DNA from: Haloterrigena sp. KLK7
GTDB lineage: Archaea; Halobacteriota; Halobacteria; Halobacteriales; Natrialbaceae
Reading direction: 5' to 3'
Assembly: GCF_037914945.1 (NCBI RefSeq)
Contig: NZ_CP149787.1
Span: 1,674,001-1,738,000 of the forward strand
Length of the DNA stretch: 64,000 bases
The position numbers and the translations under genes are program-made. Below the pieces are notes generated by a model. That model did no database searches. It worked only from the letters and a program-made list of their open reading frames with translations, and had not been told where the DNA came from. Below, one piece after another: positions 34,666 to 43,739 of this stretch. The stretch's first letter is position 1; each line of letters begins with the position of its first letter.

Positions 34666-34752
34666 CGCGACGATATCCCATCGGGTCACTGAAAGTAGCT
34701 AGACGCGCGAGTTCCGGCCGTCCGTCCGTCCGCTCCCGTGGGGGTACTCGAG

Positions 34753-37116
34753 TCACTCGACCGTGACCGTCCGACTCGCTTCGATCGGCACCAGCGGCTC
34801 CTCGGGGAAGGCGACGCTGACTGTGTACTCGAGAACGTCTGCGTCGGCGCCGAAGACGCCGACGGGAACGGTGTCCGTATCGCGGAGGTAGCTGTTCGTG
34901 CTGGTCATCTCGACTCCGTTGACCGTCACGCGAATGCCGGCCCGCGCCGGTTCGCCGACGTTGCGGACCGTCACCTCGCAGACCTCGTTCTCGCCGGTGG
35001 CGATCGTCTCGGGGAACGCCCCCCAGTCGATCTCGAGGGCGGGCAGCGACTGGGCGCCTTCGAAGACGCGCTCGGCGACGCCCTCGGAGAGGCCGGCGTC
35101 GACGAGCCCCTCGACGCCGACGTCGACGATGTCACCGGGGGCCGACAGCCCCTCCTTCGAGAGCTTGCTCGCCCGACCCGGTCCGACGCCGTCGATGGCC
35201 GTCAGGCCGACCGCGTCCTCGGCGACGCCGTTCTCGATCCGGGCCTCGACGCGCCGGGCGAGGTTCGCGGCGTGGGGGCCCACGAACCGATCCAGGAAGG
35301 CCCCGAGCGCTGAGACGAGTCGCGTCGCGTTGCGCCGGATCACCCACGCGTCGCTGGCCAGTTCCGACGGCGTCGAGCCGTCGGCCGCTCCCCGGAGGAT
35401 CGCCAACACCTTCCGCTGGCCCGCCTCGAGGTCGTCGGTCTCCTGGCCGACCAGCACCGCGTCGATCGCGTCCCGTTCGGACTGCCGGGCCGATACCGAG
35501 TCGAACTCCTCGGCGGTCGCGATCGTCTCGAGGATGTCACCGGTCTCGAGGTCGATCGTTCCCTCGTCGACGCGGTCACAGAGGGCCGCGAAGTTCGCGG
35601 CCGTCTCGAGTCGCAGGTAGTACTCGGAGGCGAGTTTGCCCCGCGGCGTCGGTTCGATCGAGAGATTCGCGGAGTCGCCGATCTCGACGAAGCCGCGCTC
35701 GACGAGGTCCTCGAGGCAGTTCCGAACGCGCTCGCGGAGGTTCGGGAAGTCGTACGCCTCGGGTTTCGACTGGCCGCGGACGTAGTAGAAGGTGGTCTCG
35801 AGCCAGTCCATGACCTCCTCGAGATCGGTGATGGTCCCCATCGCGATCTCGGCATTGAGATGGGTCTCCAAGCTCTCGGCGAGGCGGGACTCGATCTCCT
35901 TGCCGTCGCGCAGCAGGCGCCGATACTTGTCTGCGTCCGCGCCGTCACAGACCACCCAGCCGTAGCCGACGTCGTCGTACCCCGGCCGTCCGGCGCGGCC
36001 GAGCATCTGGAGGACGTCCAGGGGGCTCATGTCGACCTCCCCCTCGAGCGGATCGTGGTACTTCGTGTCCCGGATCACGACGCAGCGAGCGGGCAGGTTG
36101 ACGCCCCAGGCCAGCGTCGACGTCGAGAAGAGGAGTTCGACGTGGCCCTCCTTGAACCACTCCTCGACGAGGTCGCGGTCGTTCTTCGAGAGGCCGGCGT
36201 GGTGGAAGGCGACGCCGTCCAGCACCGACTTGCGGAGCGTTGCGTCGTCGAGTTCCTTCGCGTCGGTATGAAAGTCGTAGTCGCCGCGGGCGCCCATCGG
36301 GATATCGCGTTCGGCGATCTCGTCTCTGGCCTTCTTGGCCGCCTGGACGGTGTCCTGGCGGGAGGAGACGAAGACGAGCGCCTGGCCGTCTTCCCGCAGA
36401 TGCGGTTCGGCCAGATCGAGGGCGCGATAGAGGCGGCGGTACTTGTCCGCGAAGGCGTTGTCGCCGTGCGTGTAGGTCTTGACGCCCGATTGGAGATCGA
36501 CGGGCCGGTACTCGTCGCCGAACTCGAAGGTGGTCTCCTCGGGGGCGTCGAGCCACGCCGCCACGTCGTCGACGTTGGGCATCGTCGCCGAGAGCGCGAC
36601 GACGCGGGGATCGCAGAGGCGCCGGAGGCGGGAGATCGTCACCTCGAGCACCGAGCCCCGCCGATCGGCGTCGAGCAGGTGGACCTCGTCGATGACGCAG
36701 ACGTCGATGTCGGTGACGAAGTCGTATCGTCGCGAGTCGTGTTTCCGCGTCGCCGAGTCGAGCTTCTCGGGGGTCATCACGAGGATGTCCGCGCGCCGCG
36801 CGCGCCGCGGGTTCAGGTCCCGCTCGCCCGTGACGACGTACACCGAGTAGTCGAGGTCCTCGAAGCGGTCCCAGTCGTCCTCCTTCTCGTTCGTCAGCGC
36901 CCGCAGCGGCGCGATAAAGAGCGCGGTGCCGCCGTCGGCCAGCGCCTTGCAGATCGCCAGCTCCGCCAGCGCGGTCTTGCCCGAGGCCGTCGGCGCGCTC
37001 GCGACCACGTTGTCCTCGGACTCGAGCAGCCCTGGCAGTGCCTCGCGTTGCATTCGGTTGAACTCCTCGAAGGCGAAGGCGTCGGCGAATTCGGGGAGAA
37101 CCTCGGCGACCTCCAT
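34753..37116 (-). CDS. Ski2-like (Hel308-related) superfamily 2 helicase
   Basis: 787 residues from ATG 37116; the frame also has an in-frame TTG at 37125. Q-motif region FNRMQREAL, Walker A APTASGKTAL (41-50), DEVH box VIDEVHLLD (142-150), SAT motif ALSATMPNVDDVAAWL, and motif VI LQMLGRAGRPGYDD. A winged helix and ratchet domain follow, then a helix-hairpin-helix (AIDGVGPGRASKLSKEGL, about 633-650). The last ~90 residues are a beta-sandwich extension (EVTVRNVGEPARAGIRVTV) not found in Hel308 itself. Hel308 helicases unwind stalled forks; this relative probably works on branched DNA too. Confidence 0.92.
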   Translation of the reverse strand: MEVAEVLPEFADAFAFEEFNRMQREALPGLLESEDNVVASAPTASGKTALAELAICKALADGGTALFIAPLRALTNEKEDDWDRFEDLDYSVYVVTGERDLNPRRARRADILVMTPEKLDSATRKHDSRRYDFVTDIDVCVIDEVHLLDADRRGSVLEVTISRLRRLCDPRVVALSATMPNVDDVAAWLDAPEETTFEFGDEYRPVDLQSGVKTYTHGDNAFADKYRRLYRALDLAEPHLREDGQALVFVSSRQDTVQAAKKARDEIAERDIPMGARGDYDFHTDAKELDDATLRKSVLDGVAFHHAGLSKNDRDLVEEWFKEGHVELLFSTSTLAWGVNLPARCVVIRDTKYHDPLEGEVDMSPLDVLQMLGRAGRPGYDDVGYGWVVCDGADADKYRRLLRDGKEIESRLAESLETHLNAEIAMGTITDLEEVMDWLETTFYYVRGQSKPEAYDFPNLRERVRNCLEDLVERGFVEIGDSANLSIEPTPRGKLASEYYLRLETAANFAALCDRVDEGTIDLETGDILETIATAEEFDSVSARQSERDAIDAVLVGQETDDLEAGQRKVLAILRGAADGSTPSELASDAWVIRRNATRLVSALGAFLDRFVGPHAANLARRVEARIENGVAEDAVGLTAIDGVGPGRASKLSKEGLSAPGDIVDVGVEGLVDAGLSEGVAERVFEGAQSLPALEIDWGAFPETIATGENEVCEVTVRNVGEPARAGIRVTVNGVEMTSTNSYLRDTDTVPVGVFGADADVLEYTVSVAFPEEPLVPIEASRTVTVE

Positions 37117-37333
37117 CACCCTCAAACGGGGAGCGCCGGGTCAAAGGCGTTTCCTTCGAGGCCGCCGCCGCTACCGACTCGCGAGCACGCCGCCGAGGAC
37201 TGCCCCAACGGTGGCGAAGACGAGGGGATAGAGAACGCCGCCGAGGACATCGCGGCGCCTGCTCGAACGCTCGAGGAGCGCCGACGGTCTCGGAAAGTGA
37301 TTAATATGACGATGATGTTCGCCTTCTCGTTAC

Positions 37334-38236
37334 ATGTCCGAAAACGAGAAGCCACGGCGGACGTCGCGCCGCGGCGTGCTGTCGGCGGTCGCGGGAACCG
37401 GCGTCGCAGCTGCGTTCGGGACGGTCGCGTCGAACCGCGCGACTGGTGACTCGAGTATCGGCGACGCGATAGACGAACTCTCGCTCGGCACCTTCGAGTC
37501 GACGCTCGACGGGTGGGATGTCGACGGTTCGCTCGCGCTGTCTCGAGTCTCCCGACGGGACCGGCCGGTCGCCGTCACCGAGGGCGAGTACGCCCTCGAG
37601 GTCGCCGCCGACGGCGAGTCGGCGCCGACGATCTCGCGGCCCGTCACCGATCTCGACCTCTCGACGCATCCGTACTTCGTCGCCGACGTCACACCGGGCC
37701 GGGTCGACGGGACCGACGCGCCGATCGCCTTCCGATTCCGACTCTATCGCCCGTCGGACCTCCTCGAGGACGGGCTGACGGGGGAACCGGCCGCCGAGTC
37801 CGAGCCGGTGACGGTCCCGCAGGCGACGCCGGGTCGCGTCTACTGGGATGCGAGCGACATCGATCTCGGTATCCTCGACGCGGTTTCCCGGCTCGAGATC
37901 GGCTGGTACCCGGCCGACAGCGGTTCTGGTTCGTCCGATTCGGCGGATGAAACGTTCGCGTATCGGGGCGACGTCGTCGTCGACGACATCCGCGCGACCG
38001 ACTCGGTCGACCCCGTGGGGCGGGCCCGCCTCGCGGCGACGATGCGGGACCTCCAGTTCGAGCACGGCGCCTACGTCCGGACCGAGGTTCTCGAGGAGTT
38101 CGAGGCTGGGGAGGCCGGCGCGTTCTACTTCGGCGATGGCGAGACCGAGCCGTACCGGTTCGAGACTCTCTCCGCGGATCGGTTCCTGCTCACGATCGCG
38201 GACGCCGAGATCGCGTTCGGCGGGGGGTGGTCCTGA
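37334..38236 (+). CDS. Tat-exported protein of unknown function (300 aa)
   Basis: Signal peptide with a double-Arg motif: RRTSRRGVLSAVAGTGVAAAF, no lipobox Cys. The mature part (about 45-300) is acidic and beta-rich; it contains LDGWDVDGSLALSRVSRRDRP and VYWDASDIDLGILDAVSRLEI, a pattern like a carbohydrate-binding jelly-roll, though I cannot name a family. It is coupled to the next gene by a TGATG overlap, so the two probably work in one process. A TTAATATG element at 37299-37306 is about 30 nt before ATG 37334. Confidence 0.75.
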   Translation: MSENEKPRRTSRRGVLSAVAGTGVAAAFGTVASNRATGDSSIGDAIDELSLGTFESTLDGWDVDGSLALSRVSRRDRPVAVTEGEYALEVAADGESAPTISRPVTDLDLSTHPYFVADVTPGRVDGTDAPIAFRFRLYRPSDLLEDGLTGEPAAESEPVTVPQATPGRVYWDASDIDLGILDAVSRLEIGWYPADSGSGSSDSADETFAYRGDVVVDDIRATDSVDPVGRARLAATMRDLQFEHGAYVRTEVLEEFEAGEAGAFYFGDGETEPYRFETLSADRFLLTIADAEIAFGGGWS

Positions 38237-39255
38237 TGGCCGACCGCGCCGCGTCGGCGACGACGATCACGCTGCTGCCCGGCCACAGCGAGAACAGCTC
38301 GGAGGGCGGCGATCCCTTGAACAGCGCGATGCCCGACTACGACGGGAAGAGCCTCGACGCGTGGTTCGTCGCCGACGCCGTCACCGACCTCCCCGACGAC
38401 CTCGAGACGGTCCGGGAGATGCGAAAGCACCTCCCGGAGTACGACGAGGGACTCCGGCAGTACCGCCTCGCGAACGAGATCGAACTCTCCTTCGCCACGC
38501 CCGACGGTCGGAGCGTCGTGGACTCGAGCGTCGCCCTCGAGACGAACGCGGACGAGCGGCCGTCGTACGTCGGCGTCGAGGGTGAACCGGGCGAGGGGAA
38601 CGTCGTCAGGGACATCATCGAGCGCGACGACCTCGACTGGTTCGACGGGAAGGACAAGCTCCCCGCCGACGTGTCGAACAAGCGGTTCGAGAGCGACGCC
38701 GTCCGCGAGGCGGTCGACGGCGTCGAGGGCGTCCGCGCCGCCGTCGTCTTCGGCGGCACCGACACGTACATCGAGATCATGCGCGAGAAGTTCTACGAGC
38801 TCGGGCCGGTCGAGTTCCTCGAGACGACGGGGATGGACGTCGAGGCGGTGCCCGCGTTTATCGTCCAGCCGCCGACGATGTACACGTTCCTCGAGCTCGC
38901 GGTGATGGCCGACGGGACGACGCTCGCTCGGACCTGGGACGCGAGCCCGTATCCCAAACACTACCTCTACGTCGACGAGCGAAAGCGCGACGAGACCGAG
39001 TTCGAGGAAGGCAGTCGGCTCTCGGGCGGAGAGTGGCGGCGAAACGAGAACGCCAACGAGCGGTTCGGCCAGTGGGCGATGGAGGAGCAGGACCTCCGAT
39101 CGCCGTTCTCGCCGCACACGCGAGCGGGCTACGAATGGTCCGTCGACGGCGCCGCCGCGGCCGGACTCGCTCCGGTGATGAGCCACGGCGAGGACGGCGA
39201 CGAACTGACGGCGTCGGCGGTCGCGTCCGCCCTGCCGCCGCTGTTCCCGTGGTAG
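38236..39255 (+). CDS. haloarchaeal protein of unknown function (339 aa), coupled to 37334
   Basis: ATG 38236 shares a base with the upstream stop (TGATG). It has no signal peptide or membrane span and is acidic. Segments such as VVFGGTDTYIEIMREKFYEL, VEFLETTGMDVEAVPAFIV and YPKHYLYVDERKRDETEF suggest a folded alpha/beta protein, but no catalytic motif is clear. I do not recognise the family. The pairing of a Tat-secreted with an apparently cytoplasmic partner is the main clue to its role. Confidence 0.72.
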   Translation: MADRAASATTITLLPGHSENSSEGGDPLNSAMPDYDGKSLDAWFVADAVTDLPDDLETVREMRKHLPEYDEGLRQYRLANEIELSFATPDGRSVVDSSVALETNADERPSYVGVEGEPGEGNVVRDIIERDDLDWFDGKDKLPADVSNKRFESDAVREAVDGVEGVRAAVVFGGTDTYIEIMREKFYELGPVEFLETTGMDVEAVPAFIVQPPTMYTFLELAVMADGTTLARTWDASPYPKHYLYVDERKRDETEFEEGSRLSGGEWRRNENANERFGQWAMEEQDLRSPFSPHTRAGYEWSVDGAAAAGLAPVMSHGEDGDELTASAVASALPPLFPW

Positions 39256-39339
39256 GCGGTCGCACAGTCGCGCCGATACCGATCGTGAGGGAGTACCGAT
39301 GCGTGAGGAATGATGGAGTCGATTCGGTCTCGACCGCGG

Positions 39340-39861
39340 TCAGACGGCCGTCCCCTCGCTCGAGACCGCCGTCTCCTCGAGCTGGTCGCTCAGCAGCCGC
39401 GAGGCGAGTTCGGGTTCGGGGACGCGTTCGAAGACGAGTTCCGGTTCGCCGGAGCCGGCGGTGTAGACGGTCAGGTCGCCGTAGCCGAGCGCGCGTCCGA
39501 CGACGCTCTGGCTGAGGCTGGTGTTCTGGACGCGCTCGAGGCGGAACTGGGTGACGTCCCGCGAGACGACGCCGTGCTTCTTGTAGAGCTCCGAGGTCGT
39601 GATCACGTAGCGCGTGTTCGTCCAGACGAGGTAGCGCGCGCCCGCCAGGGCCGTTCCGGCGACGGCGACGAGGACGCCGACGATCGTCAGGAAGCCGATG
39701 CCGTCACTCGCCGTCCAGCCGGCCATCACGAGGCCGACGATCGCGACCGCGACGCCGATCGGGAGCCGCGACCCCATCGAGACGGGGTGGGGACGACTCT
39801 CCCAGACGATGTCGTCCTCGTCGCTGATGTGAAACCAGTCGGGCGTCGTGCTGAACGCCAT
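39340..39861 (-). CDS. bacterial-PH-domain membrane protein
   Basis: 173 residues. Start MAFSTTPDWFHISDEDDIVWESRPHP, two adjacent membrane spans (about 32-50 and 54-76: LPIGVAVAIVGLVMAG, GFLTIVGVLVAVAGTALAG), then the PH_2 (YdbT/YdbS) domain: YLVWTNTRYVITTSELYKKH, VTQFRLERVQNTSLSQSVVG and YGDLTVYTAGSG. Function unknown; the family is linked to membrane stress in bacteria. It is oriented like the DUF2071 gene just upstream (39910), 48 bp away, so the two may be co-transcribed. Confidence 0.88.
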   Translation of the reverse strand: MAFSTTPDWFHISDEDDIVWESRPHPVSMGSRLPIGVAVAIVGLVMAGWTASDGIGFLTIVGVLVAVAGTALAGARYLVWTNTRYVITTSELYKKHGVVSRDVTQFRLERVQNTSLSQSVVGRALGYGDLTVYTAGSGEPELVFERVPEPELASRLLSDQLEETAVSSEGTAV

Positions 39862-39909
39862 TGTCGACGGTATTCCGTTCGCTCCCGTAAAGGTATGGAT
39901 ACGCTTCGG

Positions 39910-40599
39910 TCACACGGACTCGCTGCGCGCCGCTCGCACGTCCAGCCCGGGACTGTAGTAGTACACCGGCTCCGTCTCGGGGATCTCGAACCCGTTCGCC
40001 CGCAGTAGCGTGTTCGTCTCGACGTCGGCGGTCGCGGGATAGAGCGTCCACGGCTCGTGATCGACTCGCGTCTGGCGGATCGTCCCGTCCGGCGCCTCGG
40101 TGTAGAACCGGTACCGCTCCACGAGGAACCGCGCCAGCGGATCGTCGGGCGCCGAGATCGGGTCTCCCGTCGGCCGATAGGTGGCCTCGTACGCGGCCGG
40201 ACGCGCGCCGGGATGCTTGCGCCGACTCGAGAACCGAATTCGACCGTCCCGGGACTCGAGGGCGATCCGCGCGTAGTAGTAGGGGAGGTGGTGGAACAGC
40301 CGCGCCCCGAGCACGCTCGCGATCCCCTGAGCGTCGAGACTGAAGAAGTAGACGGCCGGCTCGCCGTCCCGGCGGACGTACGTTCGCAGGTTGATCTCGG
40401 GCAGCCGGATCCCCAGCCGCTTCGGACAGCCCTGTGGCCGAACGGCGACATTGGTGAACGGAATCACGGAGAGCCAGCCGCGGCCGTCGTGTTCGTCGAC
40501 GGTGAGGCCCCTCGGGAGGTGGGCCTCGAGCAGCGACGGTTCGACCGGCCAGTTCTCGAAGAGCAGGTGGCGCCAACCCATCCGCAAGGGAACGACCAT
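39910..40599 (-). CDS. DUF2071 (YqjF-like) protein
   Basis: 229 residues from ATG 40599. The YqjF/DUF2071 pattern is clear: RMGWRHLLFENWPVEPSLLEAHLPRGL at the start, GWLSVIPFTNVAVRP, LPEINLRTYVRRDGEPAVYFFSLDA, then FHHLPYYYARIAL and FLVERYRFY. The fold is related to acetoacetate decarboxylase-like barrels, but no enzyme activity is known. An in-frame start further upstream would extend into the lipA promoter region and is not family-like. Confidence 0.9.
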   Translation of the reverse strand: MVVPLRMGWRHLLFENWPVEPSLLEAHLPRGLTVDEHDGRGWLSVIPFTNVAVRPQGCPKRLGIRLPEINLRTYVRRDGEPAVYFFSLDAQGIASVLGARLFHHLPYYYARIALESRDGRIRFSSRRKHPGARPAAYEATYRPTGDPISAPDDPLARFLVERYRFYTEAPDGTIRQTRVDHEPWTLYPATADVETNTLLRANGFEIPETEPVYYYSPGLDVRAARSESV

Positions 40600-40717
40600 G
40601 GTTCTACAACCGACGGCTCCCAAGTAATCCTTCCGTTGACGTGTTCGCCGGCGCGTTCGGGTCGGTCCGGTGGCTCGAGGGACACCGTTTTTCACGGCTC
40701 GCCGCTAGAGACCGGGT

Positions 40718-41680
40718 ATGAGCAGCGCACGCAAGCCCGATTGGCTCAAGATGCGGCCGCCGTCGGGTCGGGAGTTCACCGACATTCGGGAGACGCTGCG
40801 CGAGCGAGACCTCCACACGGTCTGCGAGGAGGCCAACTGCCCGAATCTGGGCGAGTGCTGGTCCGGCGGCGCCGGAACGGGCGACGGGGAGGGCGGAACG
40901 GCCACCTTCATGCTGATGGGCGATCGCTGCTCTCGAGCCTGTAACTTCTGTGACGTCGAGACGGGCGGGATGGAGGCCCTCGACCCCGACGAGCCGGAAA
41001 ACGTCGCCGAGGCGGTCGCCGAGATCGGGCTGGACTACGTGGTCCTGACCTCGGTCGACCGCGACGACCTGCCCGATCAAGGAGCCGGTCACTTCGCGGA
41101 GACGATCCGCGAGATCAAGGAGCGCCATCCGGGCATCCTGGTCGAGGTGCTGATTCCCGACTTCCAGGGCGAGGAGCGTCTCGTCCGGAAGATCATCGAC
41201 GCCGATCCGGACGTGATCGCCCACAACGTCGAGACCGTCGAGCGCCTCCAGTTCCCCGTCCGGGACCGCCGGGCGGGCTACGAGCAGAGCCTGAGCGTCC
41301 TCGAGCAGGTCGACCGCGAGTCCGATATCTACACGAAAACGTCGATCATGCTCGGCCACGGCGAGTACGACCACGAGGTCTACCAGACGCTGGCCGACTG
41401 CCGCGAGCGCGGGGTCGACGTCGTCACGCTCGGGCAGTACCTCCGGCCCTCGATGGATCACCTCGAGGTGCGCCGCTACGACCACCCGGACAAGTACGAG
41501 ACGTGGCGACGCGTCGCCGAAGAGGAACTGGGATTCCTCTACTGCGCCAGCGGCCCGATGGTGCGCTCGTCGTACAAGGCCGGCGAACTGTTCGTCGACG
41601 CCGTGTTGCGGGAGGGCAAGACCGTCGAGGAGGCGCGAGCGGACGCGCGACGCGATGGGCAGACGCCGGCGGCCGAGTGA
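40718..41680 (+). CDS. lipA: lipoyl synthase
   Basis: 320 residues. Auxiliary 4Fe-4S cluster ligands Cys36, Cys41, Cys47 in CEEANCPNLGEC. Radical-SAM cluster ligands Cys71, Cys75, Cys78 in CSRACNFC. The C-terminal RSSY motif (about 284-287) supplies the Ser ligand. It inserts two sulfurs into octanoyl-lysine on lipoyl domains. The E2 at 45893 with lipoyl Lys43 is the evident substrate, and the E1-E3 genes follow 2 kb downstream. Octanoyl/lipoate ligase genes are not in the window. Confidence 0.97.
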   Translation: MSSARKPDWLKMRPPSGREFTDIRETLRERDLHTVCEEANCPNLGECWSGGAGTGDGEGGTATFMLMGDRCSRACNFCDVETGGMEALDPDEPENVAEAVAEIGLDYVVLTSVDRDDLPDQGAGHFAETIREIKERHPGILVEVLIPDFQGEERLVRKIIDADPDVIAHNVETVERLQFPVRDRRAGYEQSLSVLEQVDRESDIYTKTSIMLGHGEYDHEVYQTLADCRERGVDVVTLGQYLRPSMDHLEVRRYDHPDKYETWRRVAEEELGFLYCASGPMVRSSYKAGELFVDAVLREGKTVEEARADARRDGQTPAAE

Positions 41681-41761
41681 TTCGGTTCCCGCCAGGTACG
41701 CGGCCCTGGCCGTGGGATGTCCTGTCAGTCGGACTGGCCGACGTGACGGTCGGAGGTGAGA

Positions 41762-43327
41762 TCACTCGTTCTGGACGAACTCGCCCGAGCAGTCGTACTC
41801 GAGCAGTTCGTACCTGGCGACGTCAGGTTCGTCGTCGGACGGTCGGGCTTTGTCGGTCAGTCCGTAGAGGGTGAGCGACTCGAGTTCGGTCTCGTGGGTT
41901 CGGCTCCAGCGGTCACACAGGTAGTTCGCGTAGTACGAGCGGTGGTTCTCGTTGCCGGCGTACCGCATGTTTATGACGTACTTTCGATCCCGCGAGGTCT
42001 CGTAGGTGTCCGCGGCGTTCGGCGGCCGATCCCAGTCGACGGCCGTCCCGTCGCGGGCGTCGACCGTCGTCCCGTCCGCCAGCTCGCCGGGGACCACGAG
42101 CCACTTGGCCGTCGACGTCGGTTCCGGAGCGAACATGCGCCAGCTCTGCTCGGCCTCGACCGTGTCGAGCACCTGTTCACCGGGATCCGGAACCTCGGTG
42201 TAATCGACCGCCTCGGCGTTCGAGAGCACGACCAGCACGAGAACGAGCCAGGGCAGCACCGTCCCGAACGCGACGCGACTCCGCGCTCTGAGACTCGAGA
42301 GCGACGGGGCGGCGCCAGCGACCGCGACGGGAAGCGTCGGCACCGGCAGGGTCGGAACGAGGCGCTGGAGTCCGGCAAGTCCCCGTCGGCAGTCGTCCGC
42401 GACGCCGATTCGGGCCGCGAGCGCGGTCGCGCCGTCCCAGACGACGGGTGGGTAGAAGACGAGCAGCCCCGCGACGACGATCAGCGGGAACAGATCGATG
42501 CGAAGCGTGACGAGCATGCCCAGATGCATCCCGACGAACAGCGTGGCGAACACTGCGCGGCGGTAGCCAGTCAGCAACACGAGCAGCGGGGAGAGCAGGA
42601 TGAGCGCCATCCAGACGTGCGTGAACGCGCGCAACAGTTCGAACTGGTCCGCGAGGACGTTGCCGAGCAGGATCGTGAGGTGGTCGGCCTGGAAGATGTG
42701 GACGAGCGCCTCGCCGTCCGTCCACACGTCGCTTCTCGTCTTGTGGACGGCGTTGGTCACGTACATGAGCAGAATCTGCAACAGCAGCGCCATCGTCGCG
42801 ACGGAGGCCACGGTCGAGCGCTCCCGGTCGATCCGGCGCGCGTCGATCGACCACCGCTCGCCCAGCGGCAGGAACGTCCCCCAGAAACAGAGCATCCGCA
42901 ACAGCACGTCGCCGCCGTTGAGGACCATCGGATTGCGGGCGTGAAGCGAGAGCAACAGGAGCCACGAGACGACCGTCGCGGTCCGCGTCCGATAGCCGAC
43001 CGTCACGGCGAGCGCGAACGCGCCCGCGACGAGGAACAGCAGCGCCTGCACCCACGCCTCCCCGGAGAGCGCGTGCAGGGTGTAGACCGGCGAGTAGTCG
43101 GCGAACAGCGCCTCTCGAGGGAGCACGCCGTCGTCCGTGTAGAACGTCACGAGCTGGCGCGACCGGAGCAGGAGGTCGGCGAGGAGCAGCGCGCCGAGGG
43201 CGATCCGAAACGCGGCGAGCGCTCGCAGATCGATCTCGAGGCGTCGCTGGAGGCCCAGCGAGAATCGATCCAGCCCGTTCGAGAGCCGCTCTCGGACGGC
43301 GTTCGGTGGAGGGGTGCGTTGAGCCAT
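41762..43327 (-). CDS. HTTM-domain (vitamin K gamma-carboxylase-like) membrane protein
   Basis: 521 residues with at least eight hydrophobic spans. HTTM landmarks are DLRALAAFRIALGALLLADLLLRSRQ, FYTDDGVLPREAL near the start, then LHARNPMVLNGGDVLLRMLCFWGTFLPLGERWS. A soluble C-terminal domain follows from about 390 (QSWRMFAPEPTSTAKWLVV, YETSRDRKYVINMRYAGNENHRSYYANYLC). HTTM proteins share the fold of gamma-glutamyl carboxylase, but the carboxylase catalytic residues are not generally kept. The archaeal role is unknown. Confidence 0.88.
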   Translation of the reverse strand: MAQRTPPPNAVRERLSNGLDRFSLGLQRRLEIDLRALAAFRIALGALLLADLLLRSRQLVTFYTDDGVLPREALFADYSPVYTLHALSGEAWVQALLFLVAGAFALAVTVGYRTRTATVVSWLLLLSLHARNPMVLNGGDVLLRMLCFWGTFLPLGERWSIDARRIDRERSTVASVATMALLLQILLMYVTNAVHKTRSDVWTDGEALVHIFQADHLTILLGNVLADQFELLRAFTHVWMALILLSPLLVLLTGYRRAVFATLFVGMHLGMLVTLRIDLFPLIVVAGLLVFYPPVVWDGATALAARIGVADDCRRGLAGLQRLVPTLPVPTLPVAVAGAAPSLSSLRARSRVAFGTVLPWLVLVLVVLSNAEAVDYTEVPDPGEQVLDTVEAEQSWRMFAPEPTSTAKWLVVPGELADGTTVDARDGTAVDWDRPPNAADTYETSRDRKYVINMRYAGNENHRSYYANYLCDRWSRTHETELESLTLYGLTDKARPSDDEPDVARYELLEYDCSGEFVQNE

Positions 43328-43735
43328 CGGTTCGTAGTGAGTCGTCTGTTCGAATCACGTGTCGCCTGTGATAAGTTTTGTGAACGTTGAAACGTCGGTT
43401 TCACCGCTGTCGACGACCCTTTCGGACGGGAGTCGTCGCCGCCCTCTCGAGCGAGAATTCTCGAGGATCGTCCGCGCTGAACTCATCGGTCCGTCGTGGT
43501 CGCTCCGTTCACCGATTCCGCGTCGCCGGAAGCGATCGGTGGGTGACTCGGCTGCGCCTCGTTGCCGTGCGCGACCCGGTCTCGCAACTCGCTGCCCGTC
43601 AGCGACCAGAACTGTACAGTCGTGTCCAGTTATCGGCGGCGTGCCGGGCAAGAATCTCACTATTAATAAACTATTTTGGGAAACTCCTTTACCCTGAGCG
43701 ATAGTTCACTAGGGTATGTACAGGTGGGTCTTCCC
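43328..43735. other. divergent regulatory region between HTTM gene and pdh operon
   Basis: 408 bp without a long gene. It holds the pdhA box A (43685-43693), an upstream A+T-rich stretch (ATTAATAAACTATTTTGGG around 43662-43680), a 7-codon ORF at 43716, and a perfect 12-bp palindrome CGAGAATTCTCG at 43452-43463. The palindrome is nearer the HTTM side and could be an operator for either gene. Confidence 0.55.
43685..43693 (+). promoter_or_regulatory. box A promoter of the pdh operon
   Basis: TCCTTTACC, of the same TTTACC type as the rimI and DUF5810 promoters. It lies about 27 nt before ATG 43716, which places the transcript 5' end at or near that ATG. An ATTTTGGG element (43673-43680) is an alternative. 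Confidence 0.55.
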
Positions 43736-43739
43736 GTGA
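43716..43739 (+). CDS. candidate 7-codon leaderless ORF coupled to pdhA
   Basis: Encodes MYRWVFP. Its ATG lies about 27 nt from box A, the leaderless spacing, and its stop TGA (43737-43739) overlaps the pdhA GTG (43736-43738) as GTGA. Ribosomes that start at the mRNA 5' end could reinitiate on pdhA. The AGGTGG within the mini-ORF (43721-43726) would equally serve as a ribosome site for pdhA, so the ORF may be accidental. Confidence 0.4.
   Translation: MYRWVFP

Noticed and set aside
37122-37355. Small membrane-protein-like frame (LYPLVFATVGAVLGGVLASR) between the helicase and the Tat protein
   Set aside because: The frame has a hydrophobic stretch but no start codon upstream before a likely promoter; it is too short and uncertain to call.
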